DNA from: JAEZBP01 sp963832725
Lineage (GTDB): Bacteria; Myxococcota_A; Polyangia; Polyangiales; Sandaracinaceae
DNA length: 64,000 nucleotides
Assembly (NCBI GenBank): GCA_963832725.1
Contig: CAWHVG010000001.1
Span: 310,001 to 374,000, forward strand
Direction of reading: 5' to 3'
This document shows, in pieces, positions 16,958 through 25,718 of this stretch. Both the position numbers and the translations under genes were made by a program. How positions within the stretch are numbered: the first letter of the stretch is position 1; every line of letters begins with the position of its first letter. The notes beneath the pieces were generated by a model. It made no database searches. It had not been told where the DNA came from and saw nothing but the letters and a program-made list of their open reading frames with translations.

Positions 16958-18050
16958 TCAATCGCGCTGCAGCACGTGCCGCCAGTCGACCGGCAGGTCC
17001 AAGAAACCTTCGCCGTGCAGGTAGTCGTACACGGCGTCGTCGATGACCTCGCAGATCTCGGAGTAGATCCGCGGTTCGGCCACGAAGCGGAGCGTGGCCT
17101 CCCGGAACTGCGACGAGCTGGCGCCGGCCCGCTTCACGATGGGATCCTGGACGTGGAAGACCAGCCGCTCGAGGAAGTGCTTGTCGAACGCGGCGCGGAA
17201 GGCGGGAAACTTGTCCGCTTCGATCTTGTAACCGAGCCGATGGCCCGCGGCGACGCGCGATTCCTTGACGGCCGCCCAGCAGAGCTCGCCGAGGCTCTCG
17301 CCGAAGGCGGAGTAGAAGAAGTCGGCCAGTACCTCGCGATACACGGCCAACAAGCGTTCCAGCTCCGGCGTGGTACGCGAGAGAAAATCCGCACAGAGCT
17401 GCCTCGTGAACGCGGTGAGGCGGTCCACGGCGCGCGCGCGGATCTCCTCCGTCTCGGTGGGCATGACACGGAGCTCTTCGAGGAGCGTCGCCTCGTGCTG
17501 CTTGAGGGCGTAGTAGAGCGCCTGCTCGGGCCAGGCCGCGGCGGGGACCTCGCCCGCGTCGGCGGCCAGCTTGGCGTAGAGCTCGGAGTCGAAGAAAAGC
17601 TGGGTGATGCGCCGCTGGATGTCGCGGATCTTGCGCTCGACGAAGTTGCGGCGGGTCGGGCTGAAGAGCTTCCCCAGCAGCGCGCGCAGGCTCTGGATGA
17701 GCTCGAATCTCCACGTCGGGGATGACCGAGGTGCGGTGCTCTTCGCCGGCGAGGCGCAGCGCCCGCAGCTCCGCGACCACCGCCTCGGTGATCTTGTCGA
17801 GCTCCGCGTTGGTGCGCTGATCGGCGCCGTAGTACTGGACGGTGGCCCGCACCTGCTCGTCGCGCAGGAGCATGGCGGCGTTGGCGACCTCGAGCTTGGC
17901 GCGGGTGCTGGCCAGGAGCGAGCTCGGCGGCGCGGAAGGACGGCGCGCGACCGTGGGCGGAGGCAGCCGGGGAATCGATCCCGAAGAGGGTCGTCTCGGC
18001 GCCCCGAGGCGGCGTCCGGGTGGTGGGGGCGGAGGCGGCGGGCGGCGCAT
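16958..18050 (-). CDS. helical protein of unknown function with Pro-rich N-terminus (one-base frameshift)
   Basis: Reads as 363 residues after removing one base at GAATC 17705-17709; the repaired reading is VIPDVEIELIQSLRALLG. The ATG at 18050 is followed by a run of eight prolines and a basic, disordered segment of about 45 residues, then a long alpha-helical region (residues 50-350) rich in Leu, Glu and Arg. No signal peptide or membrane segment is seen, so it should be cytoplasmic. I do not recognise the family. A 13-copy tandem repeat lies immediately upstream, in the presumed promoter or leader region. An in-frame ATG at 18122 would add 24 residues and cannot be excluded. Confidence 0.65.
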
Positions 18051-18140
18051 GGCTCGATGGTGCCTGGGCGACGCGGCGGCGACAACGGCGGCGCGCGGTG
18101 GCTCCGCCGTGCATCCCCGCACCCCCGCCGCCCACTACCT

Positions 18141-18426
18141 GCTCCGCAACCATCCTCTCGGTGCTGCGCAACCATCCTCTCGGTGCTGCGCAACCATCCT
18201 CTCGGTGCTGCGCAACCATCCTCTCGGTGCTGCGCGACCATCCTCTCGGTGCTGCGCGACCATCCTCTCGGTGCTGCGCGACCATCCTCTCGGTGCTGCG
18301 CAACCATCCTCTCGGTGCTGCGCAACCATCCTCTCGGTGCTGCGCGACCATCCTCTCGGTGCTGCGCGACCATCCTCTCGGTGCTGCGCGACCATCCTCT
18401 CGGTGCTGCGCGACCATCCTCTCGGT
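18141..18426. repeat. 22-bp tandem repeat array, 13 copies
   Basis: Thirteen head-to-tail copies of a 22-base unit (GCTGCGC, then A or G, then ACCATCCTCTCGGT) with no spacers; the first copy has GCTCCGC. Only position 8 of the unit varies: copies 1-4 A, 5-7 G, 8-9 A, 10-13 G. A decayed 14th copy may follow at 18427. The period is not a multiple of three, so the array is open in all frames but is unlikely to be coding. In A-type copies TGCGCA is palindromic. It sits upstream of the minus-strand gene starting at 18050. The flanks (18051-18140 and 18427-18601) hold no gene I can support. Confidence 0.95.
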
Positions 18427-18601
18427 GCTCCTGCACTGTCCTCTACCCGCTCCACCACCCGCGCGTGGGTGCCCATCCACCCCATCGGGAGCGCGCACCC
18501 GTCCCATCGCGGGTGCTGATCCAGCCGTTCGTGATGCGGAGGCACCAGCCGGCGGGCCCTCGACTCGTCGAGGGGCTGGAACGGAGCGCCACGAGCGCGG
18601 G

Positions 18602-21136
18602 TCAGCCGGGGACGCAGACGAAGCGGTCGGTACCGCCGAGCGTGGCCAAGAACGAGCAGGTGTAACCCTCGGCCTCGCGGCACGGCGTCGACACGCAGTG
18701 GAGCGCGCAGACGTTCAGGCCGCCCTGCGCGACGCAGTAGGTCCCCGTCTCGCAGTCGGCGTTGCTGGTGCAGCCGGCTCGCGCGCAGTAGCCGCCCGAC
18801 CACGCGAGGCAGGTCCGCTGTCCGCCGCAGTCGGCGTAGCTCGCGCAGCCGTCGCCGTTGGCACCGCCGCCCGTCCGGCCGCAGCCGCGCACACTCTCGA
18901 AGTGCTTGCACGCCTCGCCGCTCCGGCAGTCGGCGTTGACGCTACAGCTCGCCGCGCAGTGCTGCGCCGCGCCGCTCGGCCCGGCGCTCGGACAGGCGTG
19001 CATGGCGGGACAGTCGGCGCTCGCGGTGCAGGCGTCGCCCGCGCAGCTCCCCGCGTCGCAGACGGTGTCGAGCGGGCAGTCGGTGGTGGCGCTGCAGCCG
19101 GTGCCGAGCGTGCGGATGACCTGCCCGAGGTAGCCGTCCGGGTTGCCGGTTCCGTAGGTGAACACGCGAAGCGCGTACGTCCCGCCGCCGGCGACCATCG
19201 CGTCGATGTCCTCCTCGTCGGTGGTGCTCAGGCTGGACGCCACACGCGCGCCGCTCGGATCGTAGAGCTGGATGTCGATGTCGCCCGACGCGTGGGTGAA
19301 GACCAGCGTGATCTGCAGGCGCCCCGGGCCGCCGCTCACGGGGATGGCGATCCAGTCGTCGTCGCTGCCGCAGAGGGTCCCGTCGAAGTCGGCCCGTTCA
19401 CCGTCGGCGGTGCTCGAGAAGCTCACGCTGCGGGCGCCGGCCTGGCTGTCGTCGTCTTCGTACGCGTCGTCTACGCAGCCACAGTCGGGATCCGGCGTCA
19501 CGTCCGCGCTCAGGTGGTACGCGTTCTCGGCGCCGCCGTAGCCGTAGACACGCGCGTAGACGGTCGGCGCGCTGGCGCCGGCGCACACGCTGACCATCTC
19601 CACGTCGCTCACGCTGGCGCTGGACGCCAGGATGGCGCCGGACGCGCTCCGGAGCTGGAGATCGAGGTCGCCGTCGGCGCTCGTGAAGCCGTCGAGGGTC
19701 ACGGTGACCCGGTCACCCCGGCTGGCCGCGATGGCGACGTAGTCGTCGTCCGAAGCGCAGATCTGACCGTCGGTGATCGCCGAGGCGTAGGTGCTGGCGG
19801 TGGCCGCGGTGTCGTCGTCCTCGCGCGCGTCGTCGGTGCAGCTCCCGCCGCCTCCGCCGTCGCAGACGTCGCGCGCCGGTCCGCAGCCCGCGCGGGTGCC
19901 GCCCTCGGTGGTGACGGTGACCCCGCAGGAGCCGCTCGCGCAGACGCCGTCGCCGCTGCACGACGCGACGCAGAGCCCACCGCCAGCGGTGGCGGCGCAG
20001 ACGCCGGAGGCGCACTCGGTGGAGGCCGCGCAGGGCTCGCAGGCGGCGAGCATTCCGTCCGGCCGCGCGCCTCCGACGGCGAGGAAGGAGATGACCTCGC
20101 TGTCGGTCCGGTGGTCGCACGAGGTGCCGGTCGGGTCGTCGTTGTCGGTCGCGCTGACGAAGTAGTAAACGGTCGCTTCCTCGTCCATGCGCAGGCCGAG
20201 CGAGGGGATGCGGGCCGAGAAGCTGCCGCCTCCCTCGTCGCTGCAGGTCACCAGCTCGAACTGCGTCACGTCGGGCGCGCTCGGATCCTCGGGCGCGGTG
20301 GTCGACCAGTAGAGCAGCGGCGCGTCGCGCAGTCCCTGGTCGTCGCTCACGTGGACCTGCACCGGATAGGTCGTGCCCGAGGTGACGCGCTCGTTCATGA
20401 GCGGAGCGTGCACGTCGATCGCCGGCGGCGTGCCGGCGCAGCCCTCGCGGGGCGGGCCCGAGCGGAGCACGACCACGTAGTCGTGCTCGACCGCGGGGTG
20501 ATCGCCGTCGTCCGCCTGGAGCTCGACGGTCCAGCGCTCGGAGGCCGCCACCTGATCGGGCGTCGGGCACCAGTCGAAGGTGGCGCGCTTGGGGCCGGCG
20601 TTGGCCAGCGTGGCGCCTTCGGGCGGGTCGCTGCGGGTGCCGATGGCCACCGAGCTGCTGTCGTCGTCGCGCACCTCGACGTCGAAGCGCACGCAGGGGC
20701 TCTGGGTGAGGTCGTAGGTACCGCCCGCGCCCGGTCGCACGAACACGGGCGCCGCGTCGGCGGCGGGGAGGATGTCGACCACCACGCGCTCTCGGTCGTA
20801 CTCCGCGCCGCCCGATCCGGCGGTGAGCACGAAGGTGAGCTCGTGCATGCCGGTGTGGCTGGCCAGCGGGACCCAGCGGAAGGTGCCGCCCGTCACGTCG
20901 CTGCTCAGCGTGGTGACGAGATCGAAGCTCGGCAGCATCGGATCTTCGACCCGCAGGGCGACCGCTTGGCCGGAGGGGTTGTCGACCACCAGCCGCACGC
21001 TCAGCTCTTCGTTGACGCGCCCGCTGACCGGATCGACCGGCTCCAGCGTCGGGCCGCCGCCCCCCGCGCAGCCGACCGCCGCCAGCAGCGCCGCCGCAAC
21101 CCAGCTCACTCTTCCCCAGGACATTCCGACGAGCAT
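18602..21136 (-). CDS. large secreted lipoprotein with two pre-peptidase C-terminal (PPC) domains
   Basis: 844 residues (840 from the ATG at 21124). A lipoprotein signal (AAALLAAVGCAGG) is followed by Ig/cadherin-like beta domains in the first 350 residues, then Cys-rich stretches (CEPCAASTECASGVC). Two PPC-type domains follow, each introduced by an acidic motif (CTDDAREDDDTAATAS and CVDDAYEDDDSQAGAR) and containing GDLDLQL or GDIDIQL. The C-terminal 170 residues are Cys-rich repeats of the form C..DC..G..C. PPC domains usually accompany secreted proteases or surface proteins, but no protease domain is present. It is divergent from the metalloprotease-like gene, with 172 bp between. Confidence 0.8.
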   Translation of the reverse strand: MLVGMSWGRVSWVAAALLAAVGCAGGGGPTLEPVDPVSGRVNEELSVRLVVDNPSGQAVALRVEDPMLPSFDLVTTLSSDVTGGTFRWVPLASHTGMHELTFVLTAGSGGAEYDRERVVVDILPAADAAPVFVRPGAGGTYDLTQSPCVRFDVEVRDDDSSSVAIGTRSDPPEGATLANAGPKRATFDWCPTPDQVAASERWTVELQADDGDHPAVEHDYVVVLRSGPPREGCAGTPPAIDVHAPLMNERVTSGTTYPVQVHVSDDQGLRDAPLLYWSTTAPEDPSAPDVTQFELVTCSDEGGGSFSARIPSLGLRMDEEATVYYFVSATDNDDPTGTSCDHRTDSEVISFLAVGGARPDGMLAACEPCAASTECASGVCAATAGGGLCVASCSGDGVCASGSCGVTVTTEGGTRAGCGPARDVCDGGGGGSCTDDAREDDDTAATASTYASAITDGQICASDDDYVAIAASRGDRVTVTLDGFTSADGDLDLQLRSASGAILASSASVSDVEMVSVCAGASAPTVYARVYGYGGAENAYHLSADVTPDPDCGCVDDAYEDDDSQAGARSVSFSSTADGERADFDGTLCGSDDDWIAIPVSGGPGRLQITLVFTHASGDIDIQLYDPSGARVASSLSTTDEEDIDAMVAGGGTYALRVFTYGTGNPDGYLGQVIRTLGTGCSATTDCPLDTVCDAGSCAGDACTASADCPAMHACPSAGPSGAAQHCAASCSVNADCRSGEACKHFESVRGCGRTGGGANGDGCASYADCGGQRTCLAWSGGYCARAGCTSNADCETGTYCVAQGGLNVCALHCVSTPCREAEGYTCSFLATLGGTDRFVCVPG

Positions 21137-21308
21137 ACCGTCCCGGGATGGGGCGAGGGGGCGAGGGTGTGCGTTCGCCGACGCTCCGGCGAGCAGCGCC
21201 GGTCCGCCTCCGCGCGACGAACGCGCGAGGCCGCCACCCGTGGGGGCACGAGACGACGAGCCTCAGCGCGCGCCGCCGAGCGAAGCGCCGAGGCGCTATC
21301 ATGGCGCC

Positions 21309-23171
21309 GTGCGCGCTCGACTCGGCTTCGTCTCTCTCCTCGTGACCGCCTTCGGCTGCGGCGGACCGGCGCCCACCGTGGACGCGGGCGCGCCGGCGCC
21401 GGTGGTGCTCGACGTGCTCGCGCCCGACCCGGCCCTGCAGGGCTCAATCCTCGAGGTGCGGGTGCTGCACGGAGACGCCCTCGGGGCCCACCCGCAGCTC
21501 ACGCTCGAAGAGGCGGGCGCGCCAATCGGCACCCTGGACGCGGCGCCGGGCGGCGGCGACGGCACCCTCCTCTTCCCGCTGACGGCCGGCGCGGCGGACC
21601 GGCTCGGCGCGGGCATGCACTCCATCGACGCGCGCCTGGTCGGCGGCGGCGTGCTGAGCGCGCCCTACCCCTTCGCGCTCACCGTCGCCGCTTCGCTGCC
21701 CGTCTCGCTGGCGGAGGTGCCCTCGGGCGAGGTGTACCGGAACGACGTGCAGGTCCTGACCGGCGACGGGATGGTGAGCGCGACCGAAGGGGACGTGACG
21801 GCGCGCTTCTCCGGCACCTTCACCCTCGACGGCGGCGGCGCGTCACCGATCGACGTCAGCCTCCCCGTCGCACCGCTCGAGGCGCGCAATCGCGGGCGCG
21901 GCGTGGTGGTGCTGACCACCGACCTCGGCGGGCTCATGCCCGGAACCTTCGAGGGCACCATCCAGCTCGATTCCACCCTGCGCTCGGGCGAGCACACGGA
22001 GTCGGACGCGCTCCCGACGACGCTGCACTTCAACCCGCCTGCGCTCTTCGGGCTGGACCCGACGATGGCCTCGCTCGGGCAGATCCTGCGCGTGCGGGGC
22101 GGCGGGTTCCTGGGCGGCGCGGACCGGCCGAACGAGACCACGCTCATCCGGCTCGAGGGCAGCTTCACGCCGAGCGGCGGCGGCGCGGCCGAGCCCTTCG
22201 CGGCGATGGAGCTGGTGCCGCGCTTCGTGTCCGGCAGCGAGGTGCAGCTCGTGATCGAGGCCGAGGAGCGCGACGGCGCGCTGATCGCCTCGCTCTTCGG
22301 CCACGCACGCGGCAGCTTCGCGGGCACGGCGACGCCCGTCGCCATCGCCGGCACCGACGAGCTCCACGGCAATCCGGTCCCCTTCGCGTTCACCCTCGGG
22401 CCGGTGACGCAGGTGGTGTGGCTGCGCTTCTTGCCGGGGTTCGTGGACAGCCTGCGGCGCTTCGGCCTGGCCAGCGCCGAGCGCGCCATCGTCGACGGCG
22501 TGAAGGCGCGGATGGACGGCATCTACGCCGACTGGAACGTCGACGTGCGCTTGGAAGAGCCGGACGACTTCGCGCAGACGGCCTACTCGGTGGTGGAGAT
22601 CGGCGGCCCGGACCCGAACGGCGTCGGGCTCTTCGGCTACGACAACACGCCGGGCAAGGACGTCGGCAACCTGCGCCTCTTCGACGCCATCGGGGGCACG
22701 AACGCAGAGACGCAGATGGACGGGTACCCGGGCTTCGGCGGGGTCTTCGTCGACTCGTTCCTCTACTGGTCGTCCCACCCGGAGCTCCCGGGCAATCCGC
22801 CGACCGGCGCCCCCGATCCGGAGCCGCGCTTCGACGAGGTCTTCGACCCGGTCCGCGCGCAGCCGGCCACGCTGGCGGAGGTGCAGGGCGAGGGTGACGC
22901 GGCGCGCGTGGCCGCGGTCCGGCGGGCAGTCGGCGCGCTGGCGGCGATCATCGGCGAGACCGCCTCCCACGAGCTCGGTCACAGCCTCGGCCTGGCCCAG
23001 CCCTACGGCCCGCCCACCGTCTACCACAACGACTTCGACGGCGAGGGCTGCCTGATGGACTCGGGCGGCGACCGACCGCTCGGCGAGCGGATGGGCGAGG
23101 ACGGGTTCACGCCCACCCACTTCTGCTACGACCACCCCGACTACCTGACCGAGATCCTGGCAGTCCGTTGA
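21309..23171 (+). CDS. lipoprotein with HExxH metalloprotease-like domain
   Basis: 620 residues, GTG start. A lipoprotein signal (VSLLVTAFGCGG) precedes two or three beta domains (one IPT/TIG-like near FGLDPTMASLGQILRVRGGG). The C-terminal 200 residues resemble a zincin: HELGHSLGLAQ with His554, Glu555 and His558, followed by a candidate Met-turn (GCLMDSGG). In metzincins the third ligand would be His or Asp at the position of Gln564; here it is Gln. Either another residue serves or activity is altered. The product should be lipid-anchored outside the cytoplasm. The stop codon falls inside the first copy of an 84-bp duplicated element. Confidence 0.78.
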   Translation: MRARLGFVSLLVTAFGCGGPAPTVDAGAPAPVVLDVLAPDPALQGSILEVRVLHGDALGAHPQLTLEEAGAPIGTLDAAPGGGDGTLLFPLTAGAADRLGAGMHSIDARLVGGGVLSAPYPFALTVAASLPVSLAEVPSGEVYRNDVQVLTGDGMVSATEGDVTARFSGTFTLDGGGASPIDVSLPVAPLEARNRGRGVVVLTTDLGGLMPGTFEGTIQLDSTLRSGEHTESDALPTTLHFNPPALFGLDPTMASLGQILRVRGGGFLGGADRPNETTLIRLEGSFTPSGGGAAEPFAAMELVPRFVSGSEVQLVIEAEERDGALIASLFGHARGSFAGTATPVAIAGTDELHGNPVPFAFTLGPVTQVVWLRFLPGFVDSLRRFGLASAERAIVDGVKARMDGIYADWNVDVRLEEPDDFAQTAYSVVEIGGPDPNGVGLFGYDNTPGKDVGNLRLFDAIGGTNAETQMDGYPGFGGVFVDSFLYWSSHPELPGNPPTGAPDPEPRFDEVFDPVRAQPATLAEVQGEGDAARVAAVRRAVGALAAIIGETASHELGHSLGLAQPYGPPTVYHNDFDGEGCLMDSGGDRPLGERMGEDGFTPTHFCYDHPDYLTEILAVR

Positions 23172-23246
23172 AGTACCGAGCCCGAAGGATTTCGGTGCGC
23201 GACGGCTCGCCTCAGTGTTCGGCGCGACGAGCGAATGCTTCAGCAT
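23163..23246 (+). repeat. 84-bp direct repeat, copy 1
   Basis: Nearly identical to 23324-23407 (offset 161 bp; about three differences). It begins GTCCGTTGAAGTACCGAGCC and ends at CAGCAT. This copy contains the last codons and TGA of the metalloprotease-like gene. The shorter block GTCCCGCCCGAAAGCC also occurs twice, at about 23278 and 23409, so the duplicated unit was probably longer and has partly decayed. Confidence 0.9.
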
Positions 23247-23302
23247 TTGCGAGGAGGGACGGGCGCACAGAAGGGTCGTCCCGCCCGAAAGCCGAGGAGC
23301 GA

Positions 23303-23338
23303 GGTTCTTCAACGGACTGCTCGGTCCGTTGAAGTACC
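23303..23338. terminator. hairpin between metalloprotease-like and lipoprotein genes
   Basis: CTTCAACGGAC (23307-23317) and GTCCGTTGAAG (23324-23334) are perfectly complementary with a six-base loop, and three more pairs (GGT/ACC) form beyond a T-T mismatch. It lies between two convergent genes (stops at 23171 and 23452). There is no T-run, so it could be a bidirectional terminator or an RNA stabiliser. Confidence 0.5.
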
Positions 23339-23407
23339 GAGCCCGAAGGATTTCGGTGCGCGACGGCTCGCCTCAGTGTTCGCCGCGACGAGCGAATGCC
23401 TCAGCAT
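23324..23407 (+). repeat. 84-bp direct repeat, copy 2
   Basis: Second copy of the element described at 23163. It is wholly intergenic. Its first 11 bases form the right arm of a perfect hairpin with bases just upstream. No open reading frame, terminal inverted repeats or recombinase gene accompany it. Confidence 0.9.
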
Positions 23408-23451
23408 CGTCCCGCCCGAAAGCCATGAGATCCGCGCCCGGCGGCCGGGGC

Positions 23452-24045
23452 TCAGACTCCGTCCAGCGGCCGCGTGCTGACGTAGGTCATGCACACGCCC
23501 GCGGGTCCGCGGGAGATGCAACCGACCTGGATGCTCGAAGTGTCGGTGGCGATCTCGCCGCTGTCGGTCGTGGTCGGGCTGCCGGCGCAGCCGCACGCGG
23601 GATAGGTGGCCAGACACGCGGCCTCGGCCGTGTCGAACGGGTCGCGCTCGGAGTGGTTCAGCCCCACCGCCGTCAGCGTGCCGCAGCAGTCCACCTGGTG
23701 GATGGCCACGATGCAGTTGGCGTCCGCGCTGCAGCCTCGGCTCAGGCCGCCCACGAAGTCGCACACGCCGCCGCCGTCGACCGCGCCGCCGTCGACCGCG
23801 CCGCCGTCGGCCGTGCTGGCGTCGGTCGCACCGCCGTCGCCGCTGCTCGCGTCGGCGCTGACGCTCGCGTCCGCCAGCGCGCCGCCGCCGTCGGTCGCGC
23901 CCGCGTCATCCCCGCTCGAGCCGGCATCGGCCGCGGCCGCGTCCGCGCCGCCGCCGTCTCCGGCGCTGGCGTCCGCGCCGCTACCCGAGTCGCCACCGCA
24001 GCCCATCAACAACATCAGCCCCACCAAGACGGTCGACGTTCGCAT
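23452..24045 (-). CDS. lipoprotein with Ala/Asp/Gly linker and Cys-rich C-terminus
   Basis: 197 residues. The lipoprotein signal ends in LMLLMGCGGD. Residues 20-95 are a low-complexity linker built of repeats such as DGGAVDGGAVDGG. The C-terminal 100 residues have six or more Cys (VCDFVGGLSRGCSADANC, QVDCCGTL, ACGCAGSP, VGCISRG), suggesting a small disulfide-bonded extracellular domain. The family is not recognised. It is divergent from the HtrA-like gene, whose ATG is only 56 bp away. Confidence 0.75.
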   Translation of the reverse strand: MRTSTVLVGLMLLMGCGGDSGSGADASAGDGGGADAAAADAGSSGDDAGATDGGGALADASVSADASSGDGGATDASTADGGAVDGGAVDGGGVCDFVGGLSRGCSADANCIVAIHQVDCCGTLTAVGLNHSERDPFDTAEAACLATYPACGCAGSPTTTDSGEIATDTSSIQVGCISRGPAGVCMTYVSTRPLDGV

Positions 24046-24101
24046 GCTGGAACCCTACGCTCTTCGCGCCCGGCCGTGAAGCCGCGGCCGAAAGGAGCGC
24101 G

Positions 24102-25670
24102 ATGTCGACGTTCGAAACAGGCGACCACGCCGCCGGCGCGGTGACCGGGGCGCGGCTGACGGCCTTGTTGGGAGCGTTGGCGCTCTCGCTCAGCACCGGC
24201 GCCGCGGCCGCACAGGCTCGAGGCGCGACCGAGGAGAGCACGGCCGAGGGTGGCGCCGAGACACGCCATGGCGAGGCGAGCTCCGGCGAGCCCGCACCCG
24301 CGGGCGCAACGCGAGAGGGTCAGGCGGGCGCCGCGACCGAGGAGGGGGCGCCCCCGACGGCCGAAGAGGCGAGGGAGACGGGCGCAGAGGAGCCGACCGA
24401 GGGTGCTCGGACGCGCGCCGGCGCAGAGGACGAGCAGACGGCGGCGGCAGTGACCGTGACCCCGCCGCCGGCCCAGCCTCCGGCGGCCCAGCCACCGACA
24501 GCACAGCCTCCGGCGGCCCAGCCACCGACAGCCCAGCCGCAGGGGGCTCAGCCACCGACGACCTGTGCCGCCTCCGCCCGCGGAGCGGCGGTCGACGCCG
24601 TGGTGCGGGTGCGGAGCGGAAACGAGTGGGGGGCCGGCTTCGTGTACGGCGAGCCCAACACCGTGGTGACGTCGTTCCGCGTGGTCTCCCTGGGCCGGCC
24701 GGTCACGCTGGTGACGCGCGACGGAACGCACCTCCCGGCGCACGTCGTAGCCCGTGACGAGAGCTACGATGTGGCCATCCTCCGGACCGACGAGCCCGTG
24801 CCGGGCGCCACGCCGCTGGAGCCCGCGCCGGAGACCAGCGCCATGCTCGGACGCCCCGTGGTGGCGCTCGGCCATCCCTTCCCCCGCGCCAGCCGCGCGC
24901 TCGGCGCCCGCGGCGACGGGCTGCTCCGCTGGTCGATCAGCGAGGGGATCATCGCCGCCGTCAACGACGAGGGGGTCCAGGCGGACATGGCGCTGAGCGA
25001 CGGATTCGCCGGCGCGCCGCTCCTCGACTGCAGCGGGCGCGTGCTCGGCATGGTCGCCGGCGCGGGCATCCTCTCGGAGGATGTCGGGCTGGCGGTGCGC
25101 ATCGGCCACGTGGCCTCGCTCGTCGAGGAGGCCCCGCCGAGTGGCGACTTCATCGGGAACACCCGCTTCCGCTTCGGCCTCGGCGGGCTCCTGCTCATCG
25201 ACCAGGACGGCCGCACCGCCGCCGGCGGTTACGTGACGGTCGGCGCGACCTTCTTCGATCGCCTGAGCTGGATGAACCGGGTCGGGCTACTGATGGGGGG
25301 CGCGCCGCGTGATCCCACCGACATCTCGATCAACACCCAGCGGATCCGGTGGGAGTCGATGGTCGGCTGGCGCTTCTTCGTCGACGTGGGCGGATTCGCC
25401 AACTTCTACATCGTGCCCGCCCTCGGGGTGACGGTGAACCACATCAGCACGACGCACCACACCTTCACCTCGATGGCGAGCGCGACCTGCACGCCGACGT
25501 CGACCATCCCCTGCGTCGTCAACAACAAGACCGAGGGCTGGCAGGTGAACCCCGCGGCCGGGCTCAGCTTCCTCTTCGGCTGGCTCTCCGTCGGCTACAC
25601 CTTCGAGCTCGTCGTCGCGACCCCGACCGTGACGACGATGCACGCGTTGCGGGTCGGCGCGCTCTTCTGA
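24102..25670 (+). CDS. inactive HtrA/trypsin-like domain fused to a membrane-barrel-like domain
   Basis: 522 residues. An N-terminal hydrophobic segment (LGALALSLSTGAAAAQA) is followed by an acidic Ala/Glu/Thr linker and a Pro-rich repeat of PPAAQPPTAQ units (residues 120-152). Residues 155-345 follow the S1C trypsin pattern (AVVRVRSGNEWGAGFVYGE, VVTSFRVVS, YDVAILR, GFAGAPLLDCSGRVLGMVAG). The catalytic His is replaced by Arg193 and the catalytic Ser by Ala303; Asp223 remains. It should therefore be a binding rather than cleaving domain. The last 170 residues alternate hydrophobic and polar residues and end in LRVGALF, like an outer-membrane barrel or an OprF/OmpA-type beta sheet. The whole protein is probably at the outer membrane. 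Confidence 0.78.
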   Translation: MSTFETGDHAAGAVTGARLTALLGALALSLSTGAAAAQARGATEESTAEGGAETRHGEASSGEPAPAGATREGQAGAATEEGAPPTAEEARETGAEEPTEGARTRAGAEDEQTAAAVTVTPPPAQPPAAQPPTAQPPAAQPPTAQPQGAQPPTTCAASARGAAVDAVVRVRSGNEWGAGFVYGEPNTVVTSFRVVSLGRPVTLVTRDGTHLPAHVVARDESYDVAILRTDEPVPGATPLEPAPETSAMLGRPVVALGHPFPRASRALGARGDGLLRWSISEGIIAAVNDEGVQADMALSDGFAGAPLLDCSGRVLGMVAGAGILSEDVGLAVRIGHVASLVEEAPPSGDFIGNTRFRFGLGGLLLIDQDGRTAAGGYVTVGATFFDRLSWMNRVGLLMGGAPRDPTDISINTQRIRWESMVGWRFFVDVGGFANFYIVPALGVTVNHISTTHHTFTSMASATCTPTSTIPCVVNNKTEGWQVNPAAGLSFLFGWLSVGYTFELVVATPTVTTMHALRVGALF

Positions 25671-25718
25671 GACCGGCCCATCGAGCCGCGTGCGCGCACG
25701 CGGCTCGTGGGCGATGCG

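Noticed and set aside
18141..18426. CRISPR array
   Set aside because: The 22-bp units abut with no spacers and no cas genes are nearby; it is a tandem repeat.
23163..23407. Phage or integron attachment sites
   Set aside because: Direct repeats are present, but there is no integrase, tRNA gene or cargo between them.
24102..25670. Active HtrA-type serine protease
   Set aside because: Catalytic His and Ser are replaced by Arg and Ala.
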